DNA of 64,000 nt from JAKALD01 sp963817785 (GCA_963817785.1 CAWFPL010000004.1:62001-126000); one strand, 5' to 3'; counted from the first letter of the stretch, positions 1 to 12,872 are shown. Notes: generated from the sequence alone by a model not told the origin. Made by a program: numbers and translations.

Positions 1-1500
1 GGGCCGGTATCGGCGAGGCGTGGGAGACGCATCCTGCGCGACAATCCGCTGCCGGCCGTGCACGGCCGCGTCTGCTACCATCCCTGCGAAACGCGCCTGC
101 AATCGCGGCGAGCTGGACGGCGCCGTCAGCATCCACGCGGTCGAGCGCTTCCTCGGCGACCTCGCGCTCGGCGCAGGGCTGGACGCCGTCGCCGGTCGCC
201 GACACCGTCGGGCAAGCGCGTGCTGGTCGTCGGCGCCGGACCGAGCGGCCTGTCCGCCGCCTATCACCTCGCCCGCCTCGGCCACACGGTCGAGATCCAC
301 GAGGCCGGACCGGTCGCCGGCGGCATGATGCATTTCGGCATCCCCGCCTATCGCCTGCCGCGCGCGCAACTGCTGGCGCGAGATCGCGCGCATCGAGCGC
401 ATGGGCGTGACGATCGTGCCTCAACCGCAAGGTCGAGGATCTGCTGCGGCGGAGATGCAGGACGGCGGCTTCGACGCCGTGTTCGTCGCCATCGGCGCGC
501 ACATCTCGCAAGCACGTCGACATCCCCGCCCGCGACGCGGCGCGCGTGCTCGACGCGGTCGGCTACCTGCGCGACGTTCCACGCGGCGAGCGCCGCCGCT
601 GCTCGGCCGGCGCGTCGTCGTCTATGGCGGCGGCAACACCGCGATGGACGCGGCGCGCACGGCGCGGCGCCTGGGCGCCGACGAGGCGCTGATCGTCTAT
701 CGCCGCGACCGCGCGCACATGCCGGCGCACGCGTTCGAGGCCGACGAGGCGATCGCCGAGGGCGTCAAGATCCGCTGGCTGACCACGATCAAGGACATCG
801 CCGGCGCGTCGCTGACCGTCGAGCGCATGGAGCATCGACGCCAACGGCCGCCCGGTGCCGACCGGCCAGTTCGAGACGCTCGCAGGCCGACGCGGTCGTG
901 CTCGCGCTCGGCCAGGACACCGACAGCGGCTTTCTGCGCGCGGGTGCCGGGCATCGCGTTCAAGCCCGACGGCACCGTCGATCGTCGGCCCGGACATGAT
1001 GACCGGCGCACCCGGCATCTTCGCCGGCGGCGACATGGTGCCGAGCGAGCGCACGGTCACCGATCGCGGTCGGCCACGGCAAGAAGGCGGCGCGGCACAT
1101 CGACGCCTGGCTGCGCGGCAGCCGCCACGCGCGAGCCGGCCAAGCACGCGGTCGCCAGCTTCGCGATGCTGCACCTGCCGGTCTACACCGACGCCGCGCC
1201 GCGCCGCAGGACGCGTGCTCGACTGCCGACCGCGCGCGACGGCTTCGCCGAGGTGGTCGCCGGCTTGACCGAGCAGCGCGGCCGGCTACGAGGCCCAGCG
1301 CTGCCTGTCCTGCGGCAACTGCTTCGAGTGCGACAACTGCTTCGCCGCCTGCCCGGAGCAGGCGATCGTCAAGCTCGGTCCGCGGCAGGCGCTATCGGCT
1401 TCGACTACGACCTCTGCACCGGCTGCGCGGTCTGCTTCGAGCAGTGCCCGTGCCACGCGATCGAGATGGTGGCCGAACGGCGCGCGCGAGGGCGGTCGCG
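1..1500 (+). CDS. NAD(P)/FAD oxidoreductase with ferredoxin domains, GltD-like (5' partial, frameshifted)
   Basis: Read across frames, this gives a glutamate-synthase small-subunit-type flavoprotein that would pass electrons between NAD(P)H and ferredoxin. In order: an N-terminal cluster-binding segment (NPLPAVHGRVCYHPCE), an FAD-binding Rossmann motif (VLVVGAGPSGLSAAYHLA), a second NAD(P) motif (VVVYGGGNTAMDAA), the APGIFAGGDMV motif, then a two-cluster ferredoxin tail with CLSCGNCFECDNC and CTGCAVCFEQCP. The start lies before the window. At least seven small frameshifts break the reading frame, yet every conserved motif is present between them. It lies directly upstream of the NifJ-type gene and probably shares its transcript; the ferredoxin tail fits an electron-transfer role with that enzyme. 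Function is inferred from family motifs. Confidence 0.8.
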
Positions 1501-1502
1501 CG

Positions 1503-5114
<3,612 letters not shown>

Positions 5115-5115
<1 letters not shown>

Positions 5116-6112
5116 TGGACCTCACCACGCGCTATCTCGGCCTCGACCTGCGCAATCCGCTGGTGGCCTCGGCCTCGCCGCTCGACGCTCGACCTCGGCA
5201 CCATCCGCGCGCTGGAGGATGCCGGCGCCGCGCGCCGTGGTGCTGCCGTCGATCTTCGAGGAGCAGATCGAGCGCGAGGAGGAGGAGCTCGACCGCATGC
5301 TCGGCGCCGGCGCCGACAGCTTCCCCGAGGCGCTCGGCTACTTCCCGCCGAGCGCCGAGTACCGCACCGGCACGCGAGCAGTATCTCGAAACCATCGGCG
5401 CGCGCGCGCCGCGCCGTCGACATCCCGGTGATCGCCAGCCTCAACGGCGTCACGCGAGGCGGGCTGGATCGACTATGCGCGGCTGTTGCAGCAGGCCGGC
5501 GCCAGCGCGATCGAGCTCAACGTGTTCTTCCTCCCCTCCGACCTCACGCTCAGCGCGGCGCAGGTCGAGGACGCGCTACGTGGCGATCCTGCGCGCGGTG
5601 CGCGCGGCGGTGACGATCCCGGTCGCGGTCAAGCTCAGCCCGTTCTTCACCGCGCCCGGCCATCTGGTGCGCCGGCTGGAGGCCGCCGGCGCGGACGGCC
5701 TCGTGCTGTTCAACCGCTTCTACCAGCCCGACATCGACCTCGCCGCGCTGCGGCTGCAACGCGACGTGCAGCTCAGCACGAAGGCGGAAATCCGCCTGCC
5801 GCTGCTCTGGATCGGCATCCTTGCCGGCAAGCTGCACGCCTCGCTCGCCGCCTCGCACCGGCGTCGAGACGGCCGAGGAGGTGGTCAAGTACCTGCTGGT
5901 CGGCGCCGACGTGGTGATGACCACCTCGGCGCTGCTGCGCCACGGGCCGGCGCATATGCGGCGTGCTGCTCGACGGGCTGCGCGCCTGGCTGGATGCGCG
6001 CGGCGTCAGCCCCGCCGAGATCCGCGGCCGGATGAGCGAGGCGCGGGTGCGCGATCCGGCGGCGTTCGAGCGCGCCAACTACATCCGCATCCTGCAAGGC
6101 TGGCACGGATAG
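5115..6112 (+). CDS. dihydroorotate dehydrogenase-like FMN protein (frameshifted)
   Basis: A TIM-barrel flavoprotein of the dihydroorotate/dihydropyrimidine dehydrogenase superfamily. Visible parts: N-terminus MDLTTRYLGLDLRNPLV, the loop PVIASLNG, the substrate/FMN strand GASAIELNVFF, the lysine strand IPVAVKLSPFF, and the FMN-phosphate region GVETAEEVVKYLLVGADVVM. About 330 residues, normal for the family. The ATG overlaps the stop of the NifJ-type gene (TGATG). Homologues often sit next to nifJ in bacteria, where the true electron acceptor and substrate are uncertain, so I do not assign it to pyrimidine synthesis. Around five single- or few-base frameshifts occur, for example in the segment after SASPLD (a short duplication) and before VAILRAV. 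Confidence 0.8.
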
Positions 6113-6134
6113 CGCGTCAGCCTATCCCGCCCTT

Positions 6135-6151
6135 CGTTGCGTATCGCAACG
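6135..6151. repeat. small inverted repeat in the nifJ-operon / surface-protein spacer
   Basis: CGTTGCG and CGCAACG are perfect 7-bp arms around TAT, 23 bases after the stop of the flavoprotein gene. No T-run follows, so a factor-independent terminator is not supported; an RNA hairpin or small operator is possible. The rest of the 130-base spacer shows nothing I can name until the GGAGA-containing stretch near 6231. Confidence 0.35.
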
Positions 6152-6245
6152 GAGGACATGGCACAGGCCGCCGGCGAGCCGCTGCGGCATGATCGACGAC
6201 GCGCCCGCTGACCGAATTGATTTGGTGGAAGGAGACGGAATGTGC

Positions 6246-6273
6246 TCTCTATCGCATTATTCAGCGATAGAGA
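6246..6273. promoter_or_regulatory. perfect 10-bp hairpin just upstream of the surface-protein start
   Basis: TCTCTATCGC (6246-6255) and GCGATAGAGA (6264-6273) form a perfect 10-bp inverted repeat with an 8-base loop, ending 10 bases before the ATG at 6284. The AAGGAGA stretch near 6229 lies upstream of the hairpin. Such a structure could regulate translation of the passenger-repeat gene or be a dimeric protein site. The arms are seen; the role is inferred. Confidence 0.5.
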
Positions 6274-6283
6274 ATGTATCGAT

Positions 6284-9040
6284 ATGACATCGTACACCGT
6301 CTCGGCCGGACAGACGGACAGCGGCGTCACGCTGAATGCGGGCGACGTGATGACGGTGCAGGCCGGCGGCTCGGCCGTCAACGTCGTGGTCAACGGCGGC
6401 GCAAGCCTGCTGGACAGCGGCACCGCCATCGGAACGGTGATCACTGGAAGCATCAACAACGACACGACCGGCAGCCTCACGGTCTATGCGGGCGGTGTCG
6501 CGAGCGGCACCGTCGTCGGCGGCGGAACGACCTTATACTCCAACTCCCTTGCGGTCGAAACCGTCCTGTCCGGCGGCATCGCGGTCGCGAATTCCGTGGG
6601 CGCGGAGGGCGAACTGATCGTCTCCTCCGGCGCGTCAATGACCGGAACATCGGCCGGCTTCGGCGGCGCTATCGCCCTGGACGGCATGGCACCGGCACGA
6701 CACTTTACATCGCAACGGAAGCCGTGCAGTCGGGCGGCGTCGAGTCGGGCACGACGATCGAATACGGCGCCGCGCAGGCGGTCGGCGTCGGCGGCGTCGC
6801 ATCCGGCGCCTCGGTCGCGGTCGGGGGTGGGCAGGCGGTGGACGCCGGCGGCGTCATCAGCAACACGGTCGTCAACGGCGGTCTGCTGACCGTGAATTCC
6901 GGCGGTACCGCGGTCGGCGCCGTGCTGTCGCAGGGGTCGGCGCTGGTGTATGGCACGGCGCGCGGGCTGGTGCTTGACGCCGGCGTCACCGCGACGCTGG
7001 GCGTCGGCGGCGTGACCACCGGCACCACCGTCAACAGCGGCGCCACCGAGCGCATCTCCTCCGGCGGCGTCGCGAGCGGCACCACGGTGAGTTCCGGCGG
7101 GACGGAGGCGATCTACTACGGCGGCTCCGCCGTCGGCACCACGTCCAGCACCGGCGCGGTCATCTATCAGCCGATCAACGTCGTCGTGTCCGCCGGCGTC
7201 ACCAGCAGCGGCGTCGTCATCACCAACGGCAGCGCGGCGGTGGTGCTGTCCGGCGGCACGATCAGCGCGCTCACCGTCAGCAGCGGCGGCAACGAATACG
7301 TCGCGGCCGGCGGCAGCGCGGTGGCGACGCATCGTCCTCGGCGGTGGCGCGCCAACATCTACGGCACCGAGATCGACGCCAGCCTGACCGGCGCGCCGGC
7401 CCCCTCCGGCACGAGCACCCCGCTGCTCGCCAGCGAATACGTCAACGCGGGCGGCGTGGTGCGCGGGGCGACGCTGTCCAGCGGCGCGACCATCACCGTC
7501 AGCTCCGGCGGCGCGGCGAGCGACACCACGGTCGGCAACGATCTGTTCGGCCAGTTGCTCATCTACGGCGGCGGTTCGGCGGTTGCCACGACGGTGCTCG
7601 GCGGCGGCGAGGAGCAGATCGCGGGCGGCGTCGCGAGCCTCGATGTCGTCAGTTCGGGCGGCCTGCAATTGCTCGACGGCACCGCCAATGGGTCGGCGGT
7701 GAGCGCGACGGTCAGCAGCGGCGGCACGCAGCAGGTTGACGGGCGGCACCGCGATCGACACCGTCGTGAGCGGCGGCGGTTCCCTGGCGCTCGGGTTCGA
7801 CTTCGCCGCCAATTTGGGATCGTCGCTCGACGCCGTGGTGCTGAGCGGCGGCAGCGAAACCGTCTCGGGCGGCACCGCCGTCGGCACCGTCGTCAGCAGC
7901 GGCGGCAGCATCAGCGCCCGGTACGGGTTGAGCCTTGTGGGCGCTGGCCTTAGCGCCGGCATCACATCCGCGACGCGCGTCGAAAGCGGTGCGATGCTGG
8001 CCGTGGGTATGCTCGGCTCCTCGGTGAACGACGTGGTCGCGGCCGGCGGCAGCGCGACCGTCTCGGTTGGTGGTTTCGTCAGCGGCATGGCGCTCAGCGG
8101 CACGCTGGTCGCGAACCTGGGATTCGCCCGCGATGTCACCGTGTATTCCGGCGGGGCGATGTCGCTGACCGACGGGGCGTCGGCCAGCGCGACCACGGTC
8201 AGCAGCGGCGGCGTGCTCGACTTGATCTCCGGCTCCGGCGGCTCATCGGGGAACTACGCCTCGGTGGCCTACGGCAGCGTGCTTGCCGGGGGCACCGCCT
8301 TCCTCGGCCTGAGCGCCACCACCACCGGCACGACGATCAGCGCCGGCGGCGCGGAGGTGATTTCCGCCGGCGGCACCGCCGCCAGCGCGACCGTGAGCGC
8401 CGGCGGCAGCGAGGTCGTTGGCGCCGGCGGCTCCGCCACCGCGGCCACGGTCGATGCCGGCGGCACCGCGATCGTCTCCTCCGGCGGCGTGCTCACCAAC
8501 GCCACGGTGACGTCCGGCGGCGTCGAGGTCGTCGCCGCCGGCGGCTCGGCCAGCTTCACCACGCTCGCCGTCGGCGGCGTCATCGACCTGCCGCAACTGG
8601 CCTTCGTCGCCGGCGGGTCGGCCAGCATTTCCCCGGCCGGCCTGCTGACCGTGACCGAGGGCAGCGCCAGCTACACGCAGCAGCTCGCGCCGAGCGATGC
8701 GGCACTGTCGTTCCTGGCCGCGCCCGATGCCGGCAGCGGCACGCGCATCTATGCGGTGCCGGCCGGCGACACGATCGTCGGCGCGGCGGCGATCACGCTC
8801 GACAGCGCAAGCCCGCTGGTCTTCCCCAACGTGCATATCGGCACGGCGGAGTCGCAGACGGTCCGGATCGGCAATGGGGCGGCGGCGCCGGCGGGCGGCC
8901 TCGATGTCGCGCCGACCGCCTCGGGCAACGCCACCGTGCGCGGCACCATCGCCGACCTCATTGCCGGCGCCATCAACTCGACCGACATCACGGTCGGCCT
9001 CGACACCTCGGCGGCCGGCGCGCGCACCGGCACGGTCAGG
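6284..9040 (+). CDS. passenger strand-loop-strand (AIDA-type) repeat surface protein, 3' truncated at a join
   Basis: A long repetitive beta-helix protein built of about 20-residue units such as VVNGG, GGVASGTTVSSGG and GGSAVATTV, the signature of autotransporter passenger strand-loop-strand repeats. The likely start is ATG 6284 (MTSYTVSAGQTDSGV), an opening common in such proteins; an in-frame GTG at 6242 would put the hairpin inside the gene. The last part (HIGTAESQTVRIGNG, then TDITVGLDTSAAGARTG) resembles the conserved segment that precedes the C-terminal repeats of large acetobacterial surface proteins. Frameshifts near 6690, 7330 and 7738 divide it into three frames. No C-terminal beta-barrel is seen because the sequence switches to AT-rich viral DNA at about 9040. 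Probably an adhesin or biofilm protein; role inferred. Confidence 0.75.
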
Positions 9041-9045
9041 GAAGC
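9037..9045. other. probable join between unrelated sequences
   Basis: Base composition drops abruptly from very GC-rich to AT-rich. The plus-strand surface-protein frame runs into REALYWAF and stops, which is not family-like. The minus-strand capsid-like frame loses its resemblance after YLEGPVQC and runs into arginine-rich shadow sequence. Two unrelated genes are cut at the same point with no inverted repeat, target duplication or att-like repeat visible. Confidence 0.75.
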
Positions 9046-9523
9046 ATTGTACTGGGCCTTCTAGATATACTTTCTGACAAACCCAAAACTCCATATATTC
9101 TGAAGCTAGGAAAGCCTCAATATCAACAGGCGCAGCGTCAGCATTAAGATAAAAGCCCAGTCCAGTACAATTAAACCATTGAGGATCTGACAATCTACTA
9201 ACTTGATCCAAGTTAGTGTCAACCTTAGTCTTAACACCTGCTCCAATCGGCGCTACAAACAACCTAATCAAGTTAGGGAGAGTAGCCAAAGGCGCAAACG
9301 TAATCCGATCATACAGCATCCAATTAACAATGTCTGCTGTATTAGGCTGAATAGGATTCTTATGAAAGATCCTATTCCTTGCGACCTTCAATCCTTCAGT
9401 AAGTGAAAAAGCAGGACCAATCTTACCAGTCTTCCCCTTGCTATTGACTCCCAAATCTCGAAAGTCAATCCCTAACGGAAGTCCTTTCTTAACCGCGTCA
9501 ACAATCGTTCCAATTCTACTCAT
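9041..9523 (-). CDS. capsid-like viral protein (candidate double-jelly-roll major capsid protein), 3' truncated
   Basis: About 160 residues from MSRIGTIVDAVKKGLPLGID remain; the rest is lost at the join near 9040. The start has a good ribosome site (AAAGGA eight bases upstream). The central pattern DIVNWMLYDRITFAP, LPNLIRLFVAPIGAG, KTKVDTNLDQVSRL and DPQWFNCTGLGF resembles the N-terminal jelly roll of capsid proteins from small tailless viruses, where a KTxxDTN-type motif recurs. This is recognition by eye, not a database match. It is the last gene of a minus-strand cluster of small membrane and structural genes. Alternatives are a minor capsid or spike protein. The host is unknown; the AT-rich composition does not match either flanking block. 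Confidence 0.45.
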
Positions 9524-9668
9524 TTTCTTTATCCTTTAACCTCTTTTTCCTCAAATACGTTTTTGTCTAGGTCATTTACCAAATAACTTACCTACAGGTT
9601 TCAGTAAGTGACTTAGTAAATGATTCCTTTTTCTTTAACATGAGAGTTAGATTATGGAATGATTCTAT

Positions 9669-10748
9669 CTATCGAACCCTTCCCCCACGTCTAACACTCT
9701 GCAAAGCTCCCATACCTGCCCCCGCTGGAGGGATATAAGCAGCAGGAACAAATCCAGGTCTTACAAACGTTCCCATGCTTCCAGGCTGATTAACTAATGG
9801 AACCGCGAAACCCTGAGTAGGGGAAATAATCCCCATACCCCTAAGTCCCAATGTTCCACTAATAGAAGGAATAAAATCATTCAAGACTTTGATCGCTAAG
9901 TAAACCAATCCACCTACTACCATGTTATCTCCAACAGTAGATGACTTAGCTACCTTACCGATCAATTTACCTTGAGCAACTGCAACAATCCCAATAGAGA
10001 AGTATCCTAGGATTCCTGTCTGTAACGAAGCAGGTAAAAAGTCACTAACTAGCTTGGTGACTGTTGCGCCACCAATGATAGCTAGGACTTTAGTAGCAGT
10101 CCCACCAAACATCCCACCTACTCTCTTTTCTCCTTCTCCTCCTGGATTCCGGTGATAGCGCCTACGCCGAGGATTCCCATAGAGATACCTTCCGCGCCGC
10201 ACCTGCTTAATATAAGGAGGGTTGCGCCGGTGAGTCCTACGCCGATGGTATACCCTATGACTTGTAGCAGGGTTATGCCGCCGATATCGCCTGTGCCTCC
10301 GAGGTCCAGGCTCATTACTCCGCCGTTTCCGTCTATGTGCTGCCATTTTACTAAATACTCCTTTCATGCTAAATGGATTGATAACAACCACACGTTTTCC
10401 ACGATTAGCGTGTCTACGTGCAGTAACTCGTTTGCGTCTACTATGTCTAGATCCTGGATTACCAGAAACTCCAGCAGGAAACACGGTAAGGATAGAACCT
10501 ACATTCCTCTTACGTTTAGGTCTAGCTGTCCTAATTCCATGCCTTCTAAGCAACCTAGTAGCTTTCTTGTAACTAGCTAACTTAGCTACAGAAAACTTCC
10601 TGCTACCTCTAGGAGGATTACGTCTCCCTCCTCTCCTCTTCATAGCTACCCTTTGACGTTTAGATCCAAAGAATAGTTTCTGCAAAGGAGAAAGCTTCCT
10701 ACGTCTTCCAGGATTAACTAATCTTCGAGTTTTGGTTACTGTTGCCAT
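9669..10748 (-). CDS. highly basic viral structural protein with Asn-Pro motifs and C-terminal membrane segments
   Basis: 359 residues. The first 200 are extremely rich in Arg/Lys and carry repeated basic-Asn-Pro motifs (RRNPP, RRHNP, HRRNPP, YHRNP), suggesting DNA binding or packaging. The last 150 are hydrophobic and glycine-rich with likely membrane segments (TKVLAIIGGATVTKLV, LGYFSIGIVAVAQG, VVGGLVYLAIKVLNDF). This fits a protein linking the genome to an internal membrane. An AAAGGAGG sequence lies about 17 bases ahead of the ATG, farther than usual. The stretch 10135-10345 is locally GC-rich and contains a second long frame on the same strand (see the nested ORF). No function is known to me; the structural role is inferred from composition and context. 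Confidence 0.75.
   Translation of the reverse strand: MATVTKTRRLVNPGRRRKLSPLQKLFFGSKRQRVAMKRRGGRRNPPRGSRKFSVAKLASYKKATRLLRRHGIRTARPKRKRNVGSILTVFPAGVSGNPGSRHSRRKRVTARRHANRGKRVVVINPFSMKGVFSKMAAHRRKRRSNEPGPRRHRRYRRHNPATSHRVYHRRRTHRRNPPYIKQVRRGRYLYGNPRRRRYHRNPGGEGEKRVGGMFGGTATKVLAIIGGATVTKLVSDFLPASLQTGILGYFSIGIVAVAQGKLIGKVAKSSTVGDNMVVGGLVYLAIKVLNDFIPSISGTLGLRGMGIISPTQGFAVPLVNQPGSMGTFVRPGFVPAAYIPPAGAGMGALQSVRRGGRVR
10118..10315 (-). CDS. possible overprinted hydrophobic peptide inside the basic protein gene
   Basis: 65 residues in another frame of the same strand, starting MSLDLGGTGDIGGITLLQVI and continuing VGLTGATLLILS: a glycine-rich hydrophobic protein with one or two membrane segments and a charged tail (QEEKEKRE). 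GGCGGAG stands two bases before the ATG, a short spacing. The host frame uses CGN arginine codons here, unlike the AGA-rich usage elsewhere in this block, which locally raises GC and could reflect constraint by two frames, or could merely create a chance frame. Small overlapping genes are frequent in compact viruses. Unproven. Confidence 0.3.
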   Translation of the reverse strand: MSLDLGGTGDIGGITLLQVIGYTIGVGLTGATLLILSRCGAEGISMGILGVGAITGIQEEKEKRE

Positions 10749-10827
10749 TGATTAGTTACTTTATACCTCCTTTCCCAACATTTCTATTACAATTACCAAA
10801 TATCTATAGATCAAGGATCACCCCCTT

Positions 10828-11196
10828 TTATCTCTTAAATTTCCTCTTAGACTTAATTGGTTTGAATCCCCATCTACTTCCGGGGGATCTCATAAGCCTT
10901 CTATAACCTGTCCCTACCTTCTTAGCAGCTTTCTTAGTCTTCCTAATCGAAGGATTACTTACTGATCTCTTCCTAATCGAAACACTCCCATTCCTATTAA
11001 ACTTCACGGCTGTAGCAGGAATCCATTTTTCTTTAGGAACAGAAGAAGGATTATGCTTCACTTCCTCAACATATATTTCACCAAGATATTTCCTATAAGG
11101 CTGAGGAGCTTTTCTTTTAGCTGCTTTCATTGTCTTAGCTTGAACAGTAGCTATTTTCTGTCCTGTAGGCCCCCAAAATACATTATAAGTTTTCAT
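10828..11196 (-). CDS. small basic viral protein
   Basis: 122 residues beginning MKTYNVFWGPTGQKIATVQA. The N-terminal 50 residues look like a small folded domain; the C-terminal half is strongly basic (RKTKKAAKKVGTGYRRL, KPIKSKRKFKR) and repeats the Asn-Pro theme of its neighbour (VKHNPSSV, VSNPSIRK). It lies between the 359-residue basic protein and the 268-residue acidic protein, all on the minus strand with short spacers. A role in genome condensation or capsid assembly is plausible, but I recognise no family. Confidence 0.7.
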   Translation of the reverse strand: MKTYNVFWGPTGQKIATVQAKTMKAAKRKAPQPYRKYLGEIYVEEVKHNPSSVPKEKWIPATAVKFNRNGSVSIRKRSVSNPSIRKTKKAAKKVGTGYRRLMRSPGSRWGFKPIKSKRKFKR

Positions 11197-11212
11197 ATTA
11201 ATTCTTTAATCC

Positions 11213-12019
11213 CTAATTCCTAATCCCAACATCCTCAATCTTATAACTTCCCCCAACTAACAATAACTTCTTATCTCTCACCACATACACCAACAAAGGC
11301 AAATCTCCCCCGTCTTCCCCAAACTCATGCTCATACTCCACAACTTCCCCGTTACTATCATCCAAATGATGTTTGTCTGTAGAATAAACAATAGATTCAA
11401 CTAATCCAATCGGTATAATTCTCTTCCCTTGATAAGTAACAGGAGCAAAATCTTTCTCTGATAAATCTAGTGATTGATCTCCACCAATAATCTCTAAATT
11501 TTCCCCCTCAACATCACAAACTAACTTAGGCAAGTCACTTTCAGAGATATGTTTATTATCAGATTCATCAAACGAGATAGTTTTCTCAGTCCTACCCTTT
11601 TCATCAGCCAAAACATTCAATTCTATCAAATCTCCTAAAATAACTCCATCCTCATCATATGATTCCTCCTCAGTAATCTCTATAGCTTCAATAGGATCTC
11701 TCCCATGAAATTTCTTGGAGAAATCTTCTGCTTTCTCCGAGTCACCATGAATCATATATTGCTGAGGATCTAGATTCTTTTTTCTAGCTAGATTATTACT
11801 ATTCTTATTTCTTTTCCTAGCTAACTCCTTAGCAAACTTACTTCTATCCCTCTTTGGAGTCTTTCTAATCATCTCCTCAGCCAATTTCCTACTTACATTA
11901 GTAGTCTCTCTCTCTACCCCACTCGCAATAGCTTGCATCAATCCATATTGTTCTGCACTAACAATAGGATTCCTATACTTTTTCAAATCAGCAATAGGAT
12001 CAAGTCTAGCTCTACTCAT
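11213..12019 (-). CDS. viral protein of unknown function, basic N-terminus and acidic C-terminus
   Basis: 268 residues starting MSRARLDPIADLKKYRNPIV. The first 90 residues are basic and helical (RKLAEEMIRKTPKRDRSKFA) with one RNP motif; residues from about 110 are acidic and beta-rich (ITEEESYDEDGVILGDLIEL, then PLLVYVVRDKKLLLVGGSY near the end). TAGGAG eight bases before the ATG is a good ribosome site and lies close behind the stop of the muralytic gene. The charge switch suggests it bridges other components, such as a scaffold or internal virion protein. No family recognised. Confidence 0.7.
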   Translation of the reverse strand: MSRARLDPIADLKKYRNPIVSAEQYGLMQAIASGVERETTNVSRKLAEEMIRKTPKRDRSKFAKELARKRNKNSNNLARKKNLDPQQYMIHGDSEKAEDFSKKFHGRDPIEAIEITEEESYDEDGVILGDLIELNVLADEKGRTEKTISFDESDNKHISESDLPKLVCDVEGENLEIIGGDQSLDLSEKDFAPVTYQGKRIIPIGLVESIVYSTDKHHLDDSNGEVVEYEHEFGEDGGDLPLLVYVVRDKKLLLVGGSYKIEDVGIRN

Positions 12020-12023
12020 CTTA

Positions 12024-12599
12024 CTAACTCCTAAACATCATAGCCACAACTCCAGCAACCACTATCCCCACAACAGCAGCAATCAAATAATCATTCTCAT
12101 TCCCTACACTCAAATTCAAAAATCCTTCTTCACCGGAACTACCAATACTATCACTAGAAATACCATTACTAGAAATACTACTATCTCCACTACTTGTCCC
12201 AACTCCACCAAAAACTCCCAAAGACTCATCTGCTCCAACTCCTGTCTGATTACTTACATAATCTAAATAATTACTAGTAGGGTTATTATCACTCGGAGGA
12301 GCATACTTATAAATAAACTCTCTAAGCGTTAATCCTCTTGATTGATCTAACCCAATTTGGCGTTGTAGTGCATTCCATCCTTCTTGAGGAGAGTCAAATA
12401 TAGCATATCCACTTTTATCTGTCCCTGTCTGATTAGGCGCATAGCGTAAGTTACCAGGATTATTATTTCTCTGAGCTATTGATCCTGATTTATTAAATCC
12501 CTCAAATTGAGCTATAGCTTGCATCAAAGAATCAACACTAAAAGTCATATCATTTACCTTAAGCTCTACTTTATTCGACCTAACCTTGTAGTGCATCAT
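12024..12599 (-). CDS. viral muralytic / structural protein with NNPGNLR motif and C-terminal anchor
   Basis: 191 residues, or 174 if translation begins at the internal MTFSVDSLMQAIAQFEGF. Residues 18-110 carry the pattern AIAQFEGF followed by QRNNNPGNLRY and DSPQEGWNALQRQI, found in phage virion-associated peptidoglycan-degrading and related structural proteins. A Ser/Gly-rich linker leads to a C-terminal membrane segment (YLIAAVVGIVVAGVVAMMF), suggesting a membrane-anchored lytic protein for genome entry in a membrane-containing virion. The upstream membrane-protein gene overlaps its start by four bases (ATGA). The family assignment rests on the motif; catalysis is not shown. Confidence 0.7.
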   Translation of the reverse strand: MMHYKVRSNKVELKVNDMTFSVDSLMQAIAQFEGFNKSGSIAQRNNNPGNLRYAPNQTGTDKSGYAIFDSPQEGWNALQRQIGLDQSRGLTLREFIYKYAPPSDNNPTSNYLDYVSNQTGVGADESLGVFGGVGTSSGDSSISSNGISSDSIGSSGEEGFLNLSVGNENDYLIAAVVGIVVAGVVAMMFRS

Positions 12600-12850
12600 T
12601 CCCCAACAGGATGACTCCTACTTACTATCCCTCTCTCCAAAAATGGGCAATCATTCTTATTACACTCTATCCTATTCTGCCACCAATCATACAAAGTCTG
12701 CAAATTAGTTTCCAACTTAGCAATCTTAATACTCAACCTATTATAAACAGCAAAAGCAGCAACCAAAAATGATACAACCTGTATCATCTCCCCTGCTGTA
12801 ATTGTTCCCTCCAAGTGAATAACCAAAAATCCTAATGATATAGTTATCAT
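12596..12850 (-). CDS. small membrane protein, holin-like
   Basis: Starting at ATG 12850, with AGGA six bases upstream and just behind the stop of the previous gene, this gives 84 residues: a first hydrophobic stretch (MITISLGFLVIHLEG), a second (MIQVVSFLVAAFAVYNRL), then a charged coiled-coil-like tail (KIAKLETNLQTLYDWW) with two cysteines. The open frame extends upstream to 12970, but that part overlaps the preceding gene out of frame. Its place directly before the muralytic gene fits a holin or membrane pore, as in many phages. The function is inferred from context only. Confidence 0.6.
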   Translation of the reverse strand: MITISLGFLVIHLEGTITAGEMIQVVSFLVAAFAVYNRLSIKIAKLETNLQTLYDWWQNRIECNKNDCPFLERGIVSRSHPVGE

Positions 12851-12872
12851 GATTCCTATGCCTAGATTCTTT

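Noticed and set aside
6484..8196. Long minus-strand frames opposite the passenger-repeat protein
   Set aside because: Pro/Ala/Thr-rich shadow of a repetitive GC-rich gene; no family features and no ribosome site.
6284..9040. Repetitive DNA of the passenger gene as a CRISPR or satellite array
   Set aside because: Repeats are degenerate, coding-length multiples giving a beta-helix protein, with no spacer structure. No CRISPR array was seen anywhere in the window.
8243..9523. A 426-residue minus-strand frame spanning the composition change
   Set aside because: Only the part from 9523 to about 9041 is viral coding; the rest is arginine- and glycine-rich antisense of the passenger repeats, produced by the join.
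10152..10580. Plus-strand frame inside the basic viral protein gene
   Set aside because: Opposite to the uniform minus-strand coding of the block and without protein-like pattern.
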